Below, piece after piece: positions 22,541 through 33,612 of a stretch of DNA of 64,000 nucleotides; positions within the stretch are counted from its first letter, which is position 1; every line of letters starts with the position of its first letter. A program made the position numbers and the translations under genes. A model generated the notes under the pieces. The model worked only from the letters and a program-made list of their open reading frames with translations, had not been told where the DNA came from and made no database searches. This DNA is from Neurospora intermedia (taxonomy: Eukaryota > Ascomycota > Sordariomycetes > Sordariales > Sordariaceae). Location: positions 2,728,001 to 2,792,000 of the forward strand of contig BTPP01000003.1 in NCBI GenBank assembly GCA_037102815.1. The letters are read 5' to 3'.

Positions 22541-24216
22541 TTACTCGTCATCTTCATCCATTGAGTCCTGGTCAGATCCGGACTCGTCCTCGTCATCATC
22601 ATCATCCTCGCCGTCCTCACTGCTGCTGTCCTCAACGTCATTGACCGCGACAAGCTTATCCTCAACATCCTCATCAGTGGCCTTGGTGGGCACCTTTTGA
22701 GCGAAGAACTTGCGGACGCCAGCGTTGGTGGAGGTATCCCAAACGGAAACGGTTCCCTTGCTGCCCGCAACCGCAAGTCTGAAGGCAACCTCGGGATCAG
22801 GACCGAATGTTGTCGAGAAGACCTTGCCGACGTCAAAGTCGCGGGACACCACGAGTGAGGGACCCTCGGCAGTGATGTTCCACAATTTGACGGTCTTGTC
22901 AGTAGATCCCGTGGCCATGTATCCGGGAATGACGGGGTTGAGATCGAAAGAAGACACCGACTCATCGTGCGCCTGCAGCTTCCAGACCGACTTACTGACC
23001 GCAGGATCCTTGGTAGTGTTTCGGGCATCAAAGTAATGGATGATGCCGTTCTCGGTCGAGACGTAGAAGAAGTTGGGGTCGTGAGGATCCCATCTAACGT
23101 TCTCGACATCGCTCTCCACGCCCACACGCATGGGCTGCTCATTAGGCGCACGCATATCGGCGATGGCAACGGTGCGATCGTAAGAACCGGACAACAGCAC
23201 TGTCGACTCAACCGCGTGCCAGGCTAGCGAGCACACCTTGTCGGTATGGTAGCTATACGACTTGGCGCACTTGGTGGTGTGAAGATCCCACAGCTTGACC
23301 GTCTTGTCAGCAGAGGCAGACGCTAGCAAGTTGCGGTGCTTCCTGTTGGCGGCGAGGGCCAAGACAGCATCGACGTGGTACTCGTCGTTGGCCTTCTTGG
23401 ACTTCTTCTTTTTCTTCTTCTTTTTCTCGTCCTCGGGATTGCCGCCCTGTCCCAGAATAGCGTTGGGGTACATGCAATCCACCGTGTCGAGGTCCCAAAT
23501 CTCAATATCAGGGTCGAACGTGCCGATGGCGACAAAGTTGCCAATAGAGTCCTTGTCAACGCCCGGCTTGCTGACGGGGATATCGAGCCATTCGAGGCAT
23601 AGTGGTATCGCGGGAAGCATAATGTCGTGGTGGACGTAAAGGTTATCGGCGGCATCTTCGTAAACATAGACCTCGAGATGTGCAAGTTCGTCTTCGATCT
23701 TGGCGGCCAGCAGAAGGTTGTCGGTGGCCAAAATTTGGAGATCTTCGCGGTCCTCATCGTCCTCTTCCTCCTCCTTCAGCGTGATATACGGATCCTCCTG
23801 GTTAGACTCGTAGTAGGCGAGCGACTTCACGTTGCCGAACATGCCCATTTGTTGCGCCTCGCCCACGTTGTCATCATCGTCGTCGTAGTGCTCCAGGTCG
23901 TACTCCTTGAGGTCGTCATCAATCTCAATCCTACGAGGGATCAGTTAGCAATGGTAGTTCCAAAGTCGAGACTGTCAGCCGAAACATACTCATCGCGCGT
24001 ATCAACCTTCATGGCCGTATCGTCGTCCTCCTTGTCGGAAACGTTGCCATTGGCCTCCTTCTCCTTGGCCTCATCCAAGTCGTCCTGGGCATCATCGAGC
24101 TGGAGCTTGGCCAAAGCAGCAATGCGCTCGAACTCCTTCTCGTCGAAGGTGTACTTGGTAGGGAAAGGCGCCGCAAAGCCTCGCGGCACCCAGGCGGTGG
24201 TCGTGATCATGGACAT
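22541..24216 (-). CDS. PWP1: WD40 ribosome biogenesis protein PWP1
   Basis: Two exons, 24216-23990 and 23930-22541, give 538 aa. The 59-nt intron uses a GTATGT donor and a CGTAG acceptor and joins in frame within DTRDE/IEIDDD. The start MSMITTTAWVPRGFAAPFP is the conserved PWP1 N-terminus. It is followed by an acidic linker and WD40 repeats, such as SASADKTVKLWDL, LSGSYDRTVAIADM and TGSTDKTVKLWNI. A lysine run (EKKKKKKKKSKK) sits between the first two repeats. The C-terminal tail is strongly acidic (Asp/Glu/Ser). Pwp1 is a nucleolar factor for 60S subunit assembly in budding yeast, acting on 25S/5.8S rRNA domain folding. It is divergently arranged with PRP16 across 576 bp. Confidence 0.95.
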
Positions 24217-24792
24217 TGTCGCAACGTAATGGCGATGTATCGGTCACGGGTTGCGGGAGAAAGCCGGCAAGATTCTGCCGGATAAAAGAGAAGGGAAGGT
24301 TTAAAAGAGGAAAAGAAAAGAAAAAAGGTGCTGTTGGCCACAGGTCGAACTCTCCAGGTGCTGTGTGAGTGTTGCGACGGAACGGCAGTACAGGACGAAA
24401 CAGCGTAAGTTACGGGCAAATTTTGGTTACGCGACCTGACCGATTTTGCCAGTGGAAAATGGACTTTTTAGTGGGGACACATGGCGGGGCTTATCTTATC
24501 GCAGAGACAGCGTCCACCGTTGCATCATTGGACGGGACCTCAATGGCCAGTCGCTAGAGGTAGGTACGTACCTAGGTACCTCCTCTGAGCTCCTTTACGT
24601 TCGGTTCACAGTCGCAGCGGTCCACGCCAAGCATGGAAGGTGCTGCAGTGCTGTCTGGTCGCTGTCTCGACCCTCGTCACTCCTGGGGAAGTCAAATTTC
24701 CATTGTCAACAAACCATCGCCAACCAAGTCTTTTACGCGACTCTGGGTTGGCTAACTTAAGTTCCCACGCACGTACCTATCCTTCAGCCAAA
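24217..24792. promoter_or_regulatory. Shared divergent promoter region PWP1/PRP16
   Basis: 576 bp separate the two start codons. The region carries nested palindromes at 24563-24580 (GGTACGTACC overlapping CCTAGG and GGTACC), close to the PRP16 side. No other gene fits here. Confidence 0.55.
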
Positions 24793-27700
24793 ATGGGTCG
24801 CGACGATAATGAAGACCGGTCCTTCAAACGAAGAAAGATCGATTTCAACCCACTTCGCTCCGATGACCGCTTCTCAGATCTCCCGTCGCGCACGCCACAC
24901 AAGGGCCCCAGAGGTGCCAATGGCAACAATGGGTCCTTCAACTCCCGAGCTTCAACTCCACGAGTCGGATCCAGGTATAGTGGCGGAGAGACACCTCGGC
25001 AGAAAGAGTTCGACGGCCCCGAGCCCGGCGTAAACGACGACGACGCAACCAATGCCCTCGATCGGGACTGGTACGGCGGTGACGATGACCTTGGCGGCCA
25101 CACCTTTGGCGATGACAGCCACAATCCCTTCGGCGATGAGGGCGCTTGGGCAGCCCAGGAGAGGGAGGCGGCCCTGGCGGAGAAGAAAATTGGGCAGATG
25201 GCGCGCGGTATGAGCGTCCGGCAGATTCAGAAACAAAAGGATGCCGACGCCTGGGAGACAAACCGGATGCTCACCTCAGGCGTGGCGCAAAGGAGAGATT
25301 TGGGACAGGATTTTGAGGATGACCAGGAAGGCACCAGAGTGCATCTCCTAGTGCACGACTTACGACCTCCTTTTCTGGATGGACGAACCATCTTCACAAA
25401 GCAGTTGGATCCGGTCCCCGCTGTGCGAGATTCTCAAAGCGATATGGCCATCTTCGCTCGAAAAGGAAGTAAGGTGGTCAGGGAAAGGAGGACACAACGG
25501 GAGCGCCAAAGACAGGCGCAGGAGGCTACCAAGGTGGCAGGAACTGCACTAGGCAACCTGATGGGAGTCAAGGAGGAAGATACCGATAGCGCCTTGCCGA
25601 TCGCTGTGGAGGAGGAGGCTGGCAAAAGCAAAAACATGAACAAGTTCAGTGAACACATGAAGGAGAACGAGGGTGCCAGCAATTTCAGCCAAAGCAAGTC
25701 CCTGAAGGAACAACGCGAATTCCTTCCTGCCTTTGCTGTACGGGAGGACCTGCTGCGTGTGATCCGTGACAATCAGGTTGTCATTGTGATTGGAGAAACA
25801 GGCTCTGGTAAAACGACTCAGCTTACCCAATTTCTCTACGAGGACGGCTACGGCAAGACGGGCATGATCGGTTGCACCCAGCCCAGGAGAGTCGCGGCCA
25901 TGAGTGTAGCGAAGCGTGTTGCTGAGGAGATGGAGGTGAAACTTGGCAGCACGGTAGGCTACGCCATCCGCTTCGAGGATTGCACGAGCAAGGATACGGT
26001 CATCAAGTACATGACGGATGGTGTTCTTTTACGAGAATCGCTGAATGAACCAGACCTGGACCGCTACTCATGTGTTATCATGGACGAAGCTCACGAAAGA
26101 GCCCTCAACACTGATGTCTTGATGGGCTTGTTCAAGAAAATCCTTCAAAGACGCCGCGACTTGAAGCTGATTGTCACGTCTGCGACGATGAATGCAAAGC
26201 GGTTCTCAGACTTCTATGGTGGTGCACCCGAGTTTACTATTCCCGGAAGAACCTTCCCTGTCGACATCATGTTTCATCGGTCACCTGTCGAAGATTACGT
26301 GGACCAGGCTGTGCAGCAAGTTCTGGCGATTCACGTAGGAAAACCAGCAGGCGATATCCTCGTTTTCATGACCGGCCAGGAAGATATTGAGGTGACCTGC
26401 GAGCTCATCCGCGAGCGGCTCGATGCCCTCAACGACCCACCGAAACTCAGTATCCTTCCCATCTACAGTCAGATGCCCGCAGACTTACAGGCCAAGATTT
26501 TCGACAGGGCCGCTCCGGGTGTCCGAAAGGTCATCGTGGCCACGAATATCGCGGAAACCAGTTTGACGGTGGATGGTATTATGTACGTGGTTGATGCAGG
26601 CTATTCAAAGCTCAAGGTATACAATCCACGAATGGGTATGGATACCCTTCAAATTACGCCTATTTCGCAAGCAAACGCCATGCAGCGCGCTGGTCGTGCG
26701 GGTCGCACGGGGCCTGGCCAAGCATATCATCTCTTCACCGAGAAGGCCTTCAAAGAGGAGATGTACATGCAAACCATTCCGGAGATTCAGAGAACGAATC
26801 TTAGCAATACCGTTTTACTCCTCAAGTCGCTCGGTGTTAAAGACCTCCTTGATTTCGACTTTATGGATCCACCACCTCAGGATACCATCAGTACATCTCT
26901 CTTCGATTTGTGGGCGTTGGGAGCACTGGACAACCTAGGTGAGCTCACCGACTTGGGACGGAAGATGAACGCGTTCCCGATGGACCCACCCCTTGCAAAA
27001 CTGCTCATCACCTCGGAGGAGTATGGGTGCAGCGAGGAAATGGTCACCATCGTTTCGATGCTTTCCGTTCCCAACGTATTCTACCGGCCCAAAGAACGAC
27101 AAGAGGAATCAGATGCGGCTCGCGAGAAGTTCTTTGTGCCAGAATCAGACCACTTGACCTATCTGCACGTTTACACACAATGGAAGGCCAACGGGTATAA
27201 CGACGGTTGGTGCGTGCGACACTTTTTGCACTCCAAGTCTCTCCGTCGTGCCAAGGAAGTCCGCGAGCAGCTCCTGGACATCATGAAGATGCAGAACATG
27301 AAGATGATGAGCTGTGGCACCGACTGGGATGTTATTCGCAAGTGCATTTGCTCTGGCTACTACCACCAGGCAGCAAAGGTCAAGGGCATTGGGGAGTATA
27401 TCAACTTGAGGACCAGTGTCACCGTCCAATTGCATCCGACAAGTGCGCTTTATGGACTGGGCTTCTTGCCAGACTACGTGGTGTACCACGAGCTAATCCT
27501 CACAAGTAAAGAGTACATGTCGACGGTGACCTCGGTGGACCCCCACTGGTTGGCGGATCTCGGTGGTGTGTTTTATTCGGTCAAGGAGAAAGGATATTCG
27601 GCGCGGGAGAAGAGGATCACAGAGACGGAGTTCAACAGGAAAATGGAGATTGAGGCGCGGATGGCAGCAGACAAGAAGCGGCAAGAGGATCAGCTGCACG

Positions 27701-27810
27701 AAGAAGAGCTTCAGCTTGAGAAGAAGGCGGCCCCGTCCAAGGACAAGAAGGTGGTTAAAGCGGGTGCCGTGGTGAAGCCAGTCAGGAAACGTGCTGGAAG
27801 AGGATTCTAG
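24793..27810 (+). CDS. PRP16: Pre-mRNA-splicing DEAH-box RNA helicase PRP16
   Basis: One uninterrupted exon encodes 1005 aa from an ATG in good context (GCCAAAATGG). In-frame codons continue upstream of it, but without an ATG. The N-terminal region has the Prp16/DHX38 marks [10 protein letters not shown] and [12 protein letters not shown]. The helicase core shows Walker [10 protein letters not shown] near residue 334, DEAH at 431, SAT at 463, motif [11 protein letters not shown] and motif [10 protein letters not shown] at 631. The ratchet/helicase-associated and OB-fold domains follow, with a Lys-rich C-terminus. Prp16 remodels the spliceosome after branching, allowing the second step and proofreading branch-site choice. 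The length fits the family. Lack of introns in a spliceosome gene is notable but not unique. Confidence 0.97.
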   Translation: MGRDDNEDRSFKRRKIDFNPLRSDDRFSDLPSRTPHKGPRGANGNNGSFNSRASTPRVGSRYSGGETPRQKEFDGPEPGVNDDDATNALDRDWYGGDDDLGGHTFGDDSHNPFGDEGAWAAQEREAALAEKKIGQMARGMSVRQIQKQKDADAWETNRMLTSGVAQRRDLGQDFEDDQEGTRVHLLVHDLRPPFLDGRTIFTKQLDPVPAVRDSQSDMAIFARKGSKVVRERRTQRERQRQAQEATKVAGTALGNLMGVKEEDTDSALPIAVEEEAGKSKNMNKFSEHMKENEGASNFSQSKSLKEQREFLPAFAVREDLLRVIRDNQVVIVIGETGSGKTTQLTQFLYEDGYGKTGMIGCTQPRRVAAMSVAKRVAEEMEVKLGSTVGYAIRFEDCTSKDTVIKYMTDGVLLRESLNEPDLDRYSCVIMDEAHERALNTDVLMGLFKKILQRRRDLKLIVTSATMNAKRFSDFYGGAPEFTIPGRTFPVDIMFHRSPVEDYVDQAVQQVLAIHVGKPAGDILVFMTGQEDIEVTCELIRERLDALNDPPKLSILPIYSQMPADLQAKIFDRAAPGVRKVIVATNIAETSLTVDGIMYVVDAGYSKLKVYNPRMGMDTLQITPISQANAMQRAGRAGRTGPGQAYHLFTEKAFKEEMYMQTIPEIQRTNLSNTVLLLKSLGVKDLLDFDFMDPPPQDTISTSLFDLWALGALDNLGELTDLGRKMNAFPMDPPLAKLLITSEEYGCSEEMVTIVSMLSVPNVFYRPKERQEESDAAREKFFVPESDHLTYLHVYTQWKANGYNDGWCVRHFLHSKSLRRAKEVREQLLDIMKMQNMKMMSCGTDWDVIRKCICSGYYHQAAKVKGIGEYINLRTSVTVQLHPTSALYGLGFLPDYVVYHELILTSKEYMSTVTSVDPHWLADLGGVFYSVKEKGYSAREKRITETEFNRKMEIEARMAADKKRQEDQLHEEELQLEKKAAPSKDKKVVKAGAVVKPVRKRAGRGF

Positions 27811-28304
27811 ACGAACATTTTGGATATTGAAGCCCTGGAGTTCAAGCTCGAGTCATTCCCGGGAGCAGCACGTAATGAATAGGTAAAATAAACAGGGCGT
27901 GCCCTATGAAAAGGGCCCAACCCGCATGAGTAAACAAATGGGAACCCCATAGCAACGATAGCCGGGCTGTTAGCAAAGTGGGGAATGGGAATGTTCGGGT
28001 ATCTGACCCCTGGTCTCGGCCAGGATCGGCAGTGATGACAGATGATAATGCAATTCAATGACTGAACTTTATATGACTCTACTTACTTTCCCTTCTTTGT
28101 ATCGCACCTTTTTCTCCTTCCTGGAGATTGTGTTACGTTACGGTGTTTTCTCTGCGTTCATTAGTAGCTTGGTTGTGTACAACCCCCAAAGATCCAAATT
28201 CTGACGTCGCCAGATAAACGACGACAGCAGTGAAGGGAACAACAGCACTGCCAACAAGAACATCAGTCCTAAGCAAGGCACCAACCCAATTCAATTCATT
28301 AAAG
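27811..28304. other. Tandem intergenic region PRP16-GCV1
   Basis: 494 bp between two same-strand genes. It should contain the PRP16 3' end and the aminomethyltransferase promoter. Nothing else noted. Confidence 0.45.
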
Positions 28305-29735
28305 ATGCAGAGTTTGAAGTCGGCGTCGGTGACTAACGCCGTCCGAAGCGCTACCCGCATCTCCCAGCGTGTAGTATCGCGCAAGACTCGCACTCTCAGC
28401 ACCCTCAACAGCTCCGCCGTCACCACCCTTCGTTCCCAAACCAGTCGCAATGTCTCCCGCAACCCAGCCATTGAGCTAAGCGCAACCCTCCTCACATCCA
28501 GGACTCAGCACGCCCGCTATGGCTCTTCGTCCGCCTCGTCGTCGGAGGCCCTTCAGAAGACTCCCCTCTACGACCTCCACCTCGCCCACGGCGCCCAGAT
28601 GGTTCCCTTTGGCGGCTTCCACATGCCGGTGCAGTACAAGGGTCTCTCAGTAAGTGCTTCGCACGCCTTCACGCGCGAACACTCCTCCATCTTCGACGTC
28701 AGCCACATGGTGCAGCGCATCTTCTCCGGCTCAGGAGCCCGCGAGTTCCTCGAGCGCGTCACGCCCTCCGACTTGGCTTCGCTGGGCGTCCACCGCAGCA
28801 CCCTGTCGGTGCTGCTCAAGGCGGACGGGTCTGGCGGCATTGTGGACGACACCATCCTCACCAAGCTGGCCGAGGACAAGTTCTACGTCGTCACCAACGC
28901 TGGCTGCCGCGAGAAGGATAATGAGTACTTTGACCAGGAGCTCGCCAAGGCCAAAGCATCCGGGTTGGAAGTGAACCAGGAGCAGTTGGATGGCTGGGGA
29001 TTAGTGGCCTTGCAAGGACCCGAGGCCGAGGCGGTGCTGGCTGATGCGCTCGACGGCAACACCGATCTGAAGCAGCTCTACTTTGGCCAGTCGGTGTACG
29101 GCAAGGTGAAGCTTGATGGTGGTAGAATCAGCGCGCCCTTGTTGATCAGCCGCGGCGGGTACACGGGCGAGGACGGGTTCGAGATTTCCATCCCGCCATC
29201 CGAGACCGTCGAGGTCACAGAGAAGCTACTCCACGTGGGCGGTGCCGAGAAGGTCCAGCTCGCCGGTCTCGGCGCGCGCGACTCCCTCCGCCTGGAAGCG
29301 GGCATGTGCCTGTACGGGCACGACCTGGACGAGACGGTGTCTCCCGTCGAGGCCGCTTTGAGCTGGATTATTCCCCCAAACCGCCGCAAGGCGGATGCCG
29401 GGTACTACGGCGCCGAGACCATCAACTCGCAGCTGACTCCCAAAAGCAAAGGAGGAAACGGCGTCATCCGCCGTCGCGTCGGCTTTATTGTGACTGGTGC
29501 CCCCGCCAGAGAAGGCGCGGAGATCGTGGCCAAGGGGGACCCGACTACGAAGCTTGGTAGGATCACGAGCGGGTGTCCGAGCCCCAGTCTAGGGAAGAAC
29601 ATTGCGATGGGGTATATCAAGGATGGCCAGCACAAGAGCGGGACGGAGGTGGAGGTGCTGGTGAGAGGAAAGCCCAGGCCGGCGGTGGTAACCAAGATGC
29701 CGTTTGTGCCTAGCAAGTACTACAAGTCTGCTTAG
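28305..29735 (+). CDS. GCV1: Mitochondrial aminomethyltransferase (glycine cleavage T protein)
   Basis: A single exon encodes 476 aa from the ATG at 28305; codons upstream are open but lack an ATG. The first ~80 residues are rich in Arg, Ser and Thr with almost no acidic residues, a clear mitochondrial presequence. The mature part begins near TPLYDLHLAHGAQMVPFGGF and shows GCV_T signatures: HSSIFDVSHM, GGYTGEDGFEI, and ARDSLRLEAGMCLYGHDLDE. The C-terminal barrel follows. The enzyme transfers the methylene group of lipoyl-bound aminomethyl to tetrahydrofolate and releases ammonia, the T step of glycine decarboxylase. Length and domain order match the family. Confidence 0.96.
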   Translation: MQSLKSASVTNAVRSATRISQRVVSRKTRTLSTLNSSAVTTLRSQTSRNVSRNPAIELSATLLTSRTQHARYGSSSASSSEALQKTPLYDLHLAHGAQMVPFGGFHMPVQYKGLSVSASHAFTREHSSIFDVSHMVQRIFSGSGAREFLERVTPSDLASLGVHRSTLSVLLKADGSGGIVDDTILTKLAEDKFYVVTNAGCREKDNEYFDQELAKAKASGLEVNQEQLDGWGLVALQGPEAEAVLADALDGNTDLKQLYFGQSVYGKVKLDGGRISAPLLISRGGYTGEDGFEISIPPSETVEVTEKLLHVGGAEKVQLAGLGARDSLRLEAGMCLYGHDLDETVSPVEAALSWIIPPNRRKADAGYYGAETINSQLTPKSKGGNGVIRRRVGFIVTGAPAREGAEIVAKGDPTTKLGRITSGCPSPSLGKNIAMGYIKDGQHKSGTEVEVLVRGKPRPAVVTKMPFVPSKYYKSA

Positions 29736-30366
29736 AGTACTTGAAGGAGAATAGTACAAGGCTTTATCCACGGGAGGGCAAGGGGGTGAAAGCTACAAAT
29801 CAACTGACTACATACGAGAGTGGGACAAAGGAGTCATTTTATTCAACAACTATGAATTTCTGCGGCAGGGAAACAAGGGGTATCTTAGGATCACGAATGG
29901 CGTCAAACCGGGCACGGCGATGTTATATATTGTTTTCAACAACTGGGCACAACAGAACAGCTAATGGGCGTATGGAAGCTACTGCTGTTCAGCCAACGAT
30001 CAGTCTTGGCGTAGATAAATGGAATATTGGTCTCGTGAACCCAATGCCGCTCTCGTGTGATGACTTCTCACAGATATGTTAGCGGACGTCCTGTCTGTCT
30101 GATTACTATAATTATGTTCAATGCGCCAACTCGAGCTACTAGCCGACTGTTGAGATGAGGTATCTAATCTATACTAAACAAAAACAACTCCGTAAGTGAG
30201 GCCAATGTTGAATGCTCGCCCATATTCCCATGCAGAGCCTCCCGTGGTGAAGAATTACATCAAAGAAAGAAATTTGATATAGAACCGAAAGAATACATGC
30301 ATGATGTATAGGTCATGTAATCAACCCGACTCCTGACACGCCATGCCCATCGACGCTATTTTCCTC

Positions 30367-30399
<33 letters not shown>

Positions 30400-30464
30400 A
30401 CAAATGTAGTGTGATCTTTTTTTTTTTTTTTTTTTTTGGTTCATGTTCTTCCAACCCGATGCGC
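29736..30464. other. Convergent intergenic region with (TG)14 and T21
   Basis: This 729-bp spacer between the stops of GCV1 and ethanolamine kinase holds a (TG)14 dinucleotide repeat at 30369-30396 and a T21 run at 30417-30437. The T21 run is 28 nt from the kinase stop codon, so it lies in that gene's 3' UTR as an A-rich tract. Confidence 0.7.
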
Positions 30465-31913
30465 TCACTGTTCCTGAGCCCACCTCTTCTCCCTCAGCGG
30501 CATCTCCTTTCCAGCGCGCTGGCGATCACCCGAGATCTCATCTCGCCAAGCCCAGTACTCGCCCAGTCTTGTCTCGGCATAGGAGGCATAGTCAAAGTCG
30601 ATTTGGGAGATGGTCGCCTGAATCAGCGCCCAGATGCCCCAGTAGAATCCAGGCAGGCCCCGGAAGACGTCCACCTCGTTTAGTAGGCGGTCGACCTCAG
30701 CTGCCTCGTCATAATCGGCCGTGGTCCCGTTCTTCTCGCCTTGGTAAGCATAGTAGGCGCGGATGTACGCGGTGATGAACTCGCGACGCTGGACGCGCGT
30801 GGGAAGGACACTGAAATCGCAGTCGAAGCCACCCCATTCGGCAAAGTGGTTGGCAATATCAAAGGCGGCTGGTGAGGGGGTCGCGTACTCATAATCGATG
30901 AAGGTCACGTCGATGGTCGTGTCTTTGGCGGCGACGCCGTTGCTGTCGTCGGCGGGTGTCTGCTGGGACTTGGGAAGGACGATGACGTTGCCGCTAAGGA
31001 GATCGCAGTGTGCAAACACGAGCTGTTGTGTGAGGTGATCAGCAAAATTATCCATCATGTCGAAAACGCGGGAAACAGATAGATAGAAGGCAGTACTCAC
31101 CCCATTGGTACCCAAGCCTGGCCGCTGGCTCAGCTCGGCAACAGTCCTGGTAAGCTCCTTCTGCAACTGGGCCTGACGCTCTCTTTGCGCTTCCGTATCT
31201 GTTGGCAGGGCAAAAATCCACTTCTGCATGACAGTCCAGACGTTCGGCGGGGGCTTTCCAGGCGCGACACTGTCAATGATTTGCTGAAACTCGGCATCGC
31301 CAAGGGCTTCGGACGGTACAATGAAGTCGGTGTTCTTGGAGTTTCTGCGGCTGTGTCCCGTGCGAGCAGTAATGCAAGGTACCACGGCGTGCCACTGGGC
31401 AAGCCTCTTGGCCACGGCCTTGTAGATGACGGGCTTGCGCAGATCCTCGGGGTGGGTCATGGAGCCCTGAACGAAGCGGTACATCATGCCGTTCTCGAAG
31501 CGGGCGAGCAGTTCGGGAGCGAGGCCGTATCGCATGAGCAGCTCGTGGTTCTGGGTTTCGCGGTGGCGGTCGATGATCAAGTCGGTGCCGTTGCCGTAGG
31601 CGCGGAGCAAGATGGCCTCCTTGTCCACCTCATCCTTGGAAAGGCCGGCCTTTTTGTTGACTGCTTTGAGGAGTGTGTTGGTGATACCATCGGTGAAGCG
31701 CACGAACTCGACCTTGGAATCGGCGCTCTCCCAGGCGGGGCGGATGGCGAGAACGAGACGGCGGGCGGTGGCTTCCGAGTCCTCGCTCGAGTAAGCGAAA
31801 GGGATGTAGCGAATATGATGCTCAACGGGCCCGTTGCCGTTCAAGTGGCCGTTGGACTGGCCGTTGGACTGGCCGTTGGCTGTTTGGGTGCCGTTCTCTG
31901 TTGCGACAGCCAT
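30465..31913 (-). CDS. EKI1: Ethanolamine kinase
   Basis: Two exons, 31913-31101 and 31022-30465, give 456 aa. The 78-nt intron has a GTGAGT donor, a GCTGATC-type branch site and an ACAG acceptor. It is phase 0 and contains no stop, so retention would insert 26 residues between GLGTNG and LVFAHCD. I treat it as an intron because the family reads straight from the PGLG region into LVFAHCDLLSGNVI. Catalytic marks are H276-x-D278 with N283 (Brenner motif) and the metal site FIDYEYA (D314). The stretch GNGTDLIIDRHRE and the HELLMRYGLAPELLARF block favour ethanolamine over choline kinase. It catalyses ATP-dependent formation of phosphoethanolamine, the first step of the CDP-ethanolamine route. The N-terminus has a short NGQSNGQSNG repeat. 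Confidence 0.93.
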   Translation of the reverse strand: MAVATENGTQTANGQSNGQSNGHLNGNGPVEHHIRYIPFAYSSEDSEATARRLVLAIRPAWESADSKVEFVRFTDGITNTLLKAVNKKAGLSKDEVDKEAILLRAYGNGTDLIIDRHRETQNHELLMRYGLAPELLARFENGMMYRFVQGSMTHPEDLRKPVIYKAVAKRLAQWHAVVPCITARTGHSRRNSKNTDFIVPSEALGDAEFQQIIDSVAPGKPPPNVWTVMQKWIFALPTDTEAQRERQAQLQKELTRTVAELSQRPGLGTNGVSTAFYLSVSRVFDMMDNFADHLTQQLVFAHCDLLSGNVIVLPKSQQTPADDSNGVAAKDTTIDVTFIDYEYATPSPAAFDIANHFAEWGGFDCDFSVLPTRVQRREFITAYIRAYYAYQGEKNGTTADYDEAAEVDRLLNEVDVFRGLPGFYWGIWALIQATISQIDFDYASYAETRLGEYWAWRDEISGDRQRAGKEMPLREKRWAQEQ

Positions 31914-33612
31914 GGTGGGCGGTAGGAATCGCAAGGCCGATTCGGTCTTTGCTAGGGACTGACTGTATACGTGTGCCCTGTGGGGGAGGGGAGATGACGG
32001 CAGAGCTTCGTGTTGGAATTCGCGTTTCTGCTCAATGGGCAAGTCTGCTCATGAGTTATGGTTTTTTTTCTCCTTTACTTTGGATGATGTAGCACTGCAG
32101 TGCAAGACATTGACAGACGTTATGCGCGGAGAGGTAGTATGCAGAAGCAAGTGAAGTTGGATGTCGAGGAAAGGAGACCACGGACATTCAAAAAAAAAAG
32201 GGGGGTGGGAGGAGGGGGGTTGTTTACAGTACAGTATCTTTCTTCGCACCTATGGTACTGTATCTCACTCTCTAAGCCGATTCAGCACGGCCAACAAGGA
32301 GAGGGATGCGCGGCCTGCAGATGGGACAAGGAGGATGGAATCTGAAGAGGAATAAGCTTCGTCAATGGCGTTGGATGATGGCGCGGTGAGGCCAGTTGGA
32401 TAGACGCAACCCAAGTGGAAACAGAAGCCGATTGGTAAAAGACGATGATCAAGTCCCGCTGCGCCTTTCTCACACGATCACTTGCCCTTTGGTAGGTATC
32501 TAGGTCATCAACGAAAGTCGCCATCCCCACTAACAAAGCCGGGCCTACAAACACATGCTTCTCTTTTTCGTTGCGCCTTGGGGTCGCTTGCCGCCCCAAT
32601 TAGGTAAGTAGTGTACACTACGACAGCCCAACCTTGCCAACCACGCCGACCCAACGCCAAAACCCCCGTGGTCCCTTGTGTGCCTGGTGGTCCCTTGGCC
32701 TCTTGTCTTGTTCTCTCCAAGGTCGCCCCTGACTGGACGAGTCTGGATCGAGTAACCGTGTTTGGCTAGTCCTGTCAAAGGTCCCCTACGTAAGGGTACG
32801 TACCTTCTTTCAATGTCCCGCCTTGATTCTCGCCAGCCTGCGCCGCGCTGTCCACCCTAAACTGCACGGGCGTGACGGGGATTGCACAGCACGTGAAATC
32901 GTCGCGAACGATTCAACGAAAAAAAAGTGGAATGCGGTTGGCCAAGCTCAACAACCACCACCGCCACCCTGTAGTGTACTGACCCCATCAACCATCACCG
33001 CAAGTCGAATCTTTCGAGGTTTCAACCCTGATTGCATCCGTCTCGAATTGCCGTTTGCGCCCCTCGCCTCATTTGCAGGTTTGGTACCAATAACCGTTTC
33101 GCCTTTCCGTCTGACGTCGTCGCTTTTGGCCGGCATTCCATCCGGCCCCCCTCCCCCGCCTTCCCCCACTCCCCTTCACTCGAGTCACCTTGCCCACCAT
33201 TCCGGTCCAGTCAAGAGTCGAAAAAGTCGGAGTCTGAGCTGGGGTGGGCTCTAAATTCAGCCGTCATTACCAAACAGCTGCGATTACGGTCAGCTAGAAC
33301 ACGTTATTTGTGTTCTCATTTCGCAACTCACTCGCACCCGGCAGTAAGAGACATTCTAAATACCGTTCAGCAGCCATGGTATGAGAAAGACAAAAAAAAA
33401 GATATCAACTAGCCCCGAGTTGGACAGCAGCAAGGCATGTTATATACATGAGCATGTCAGGTTGATGTAGCTTCGGATGGACAGATAATTGCACGAGGTG
33501 TTCAGCTGCGTGCGTTCAGTGCTATAGGCTGTAATCAAGTAGAAATCACCGGGCCAGCACTGGAAACCAAAGGACAACGAGAGAAAGAAACAGCCTCCCC
33601 AACCCTTTCAAA
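31914..33612. promoter_or_regulatory. Divergent intergenic region ethanolamine kinase/NPR3
   Basis: 1.7 kb separate the two start codons. The sequence has A/G-rich and CT-rich runs typical of fungal leaders. In-frame codons extend upstream of the kinase ATG but without another ATG. No separate gene supported. Confidence 0.45.

Noticed and set aside
21985-23211. A 408-codon minus-strand open frame over PWP1
   Set aside because: It overlaps the PWP1 coding strand in another frame, is Arg/Ser/Pro-rich without motifs, and loses against the well-conserved WD40 protein.
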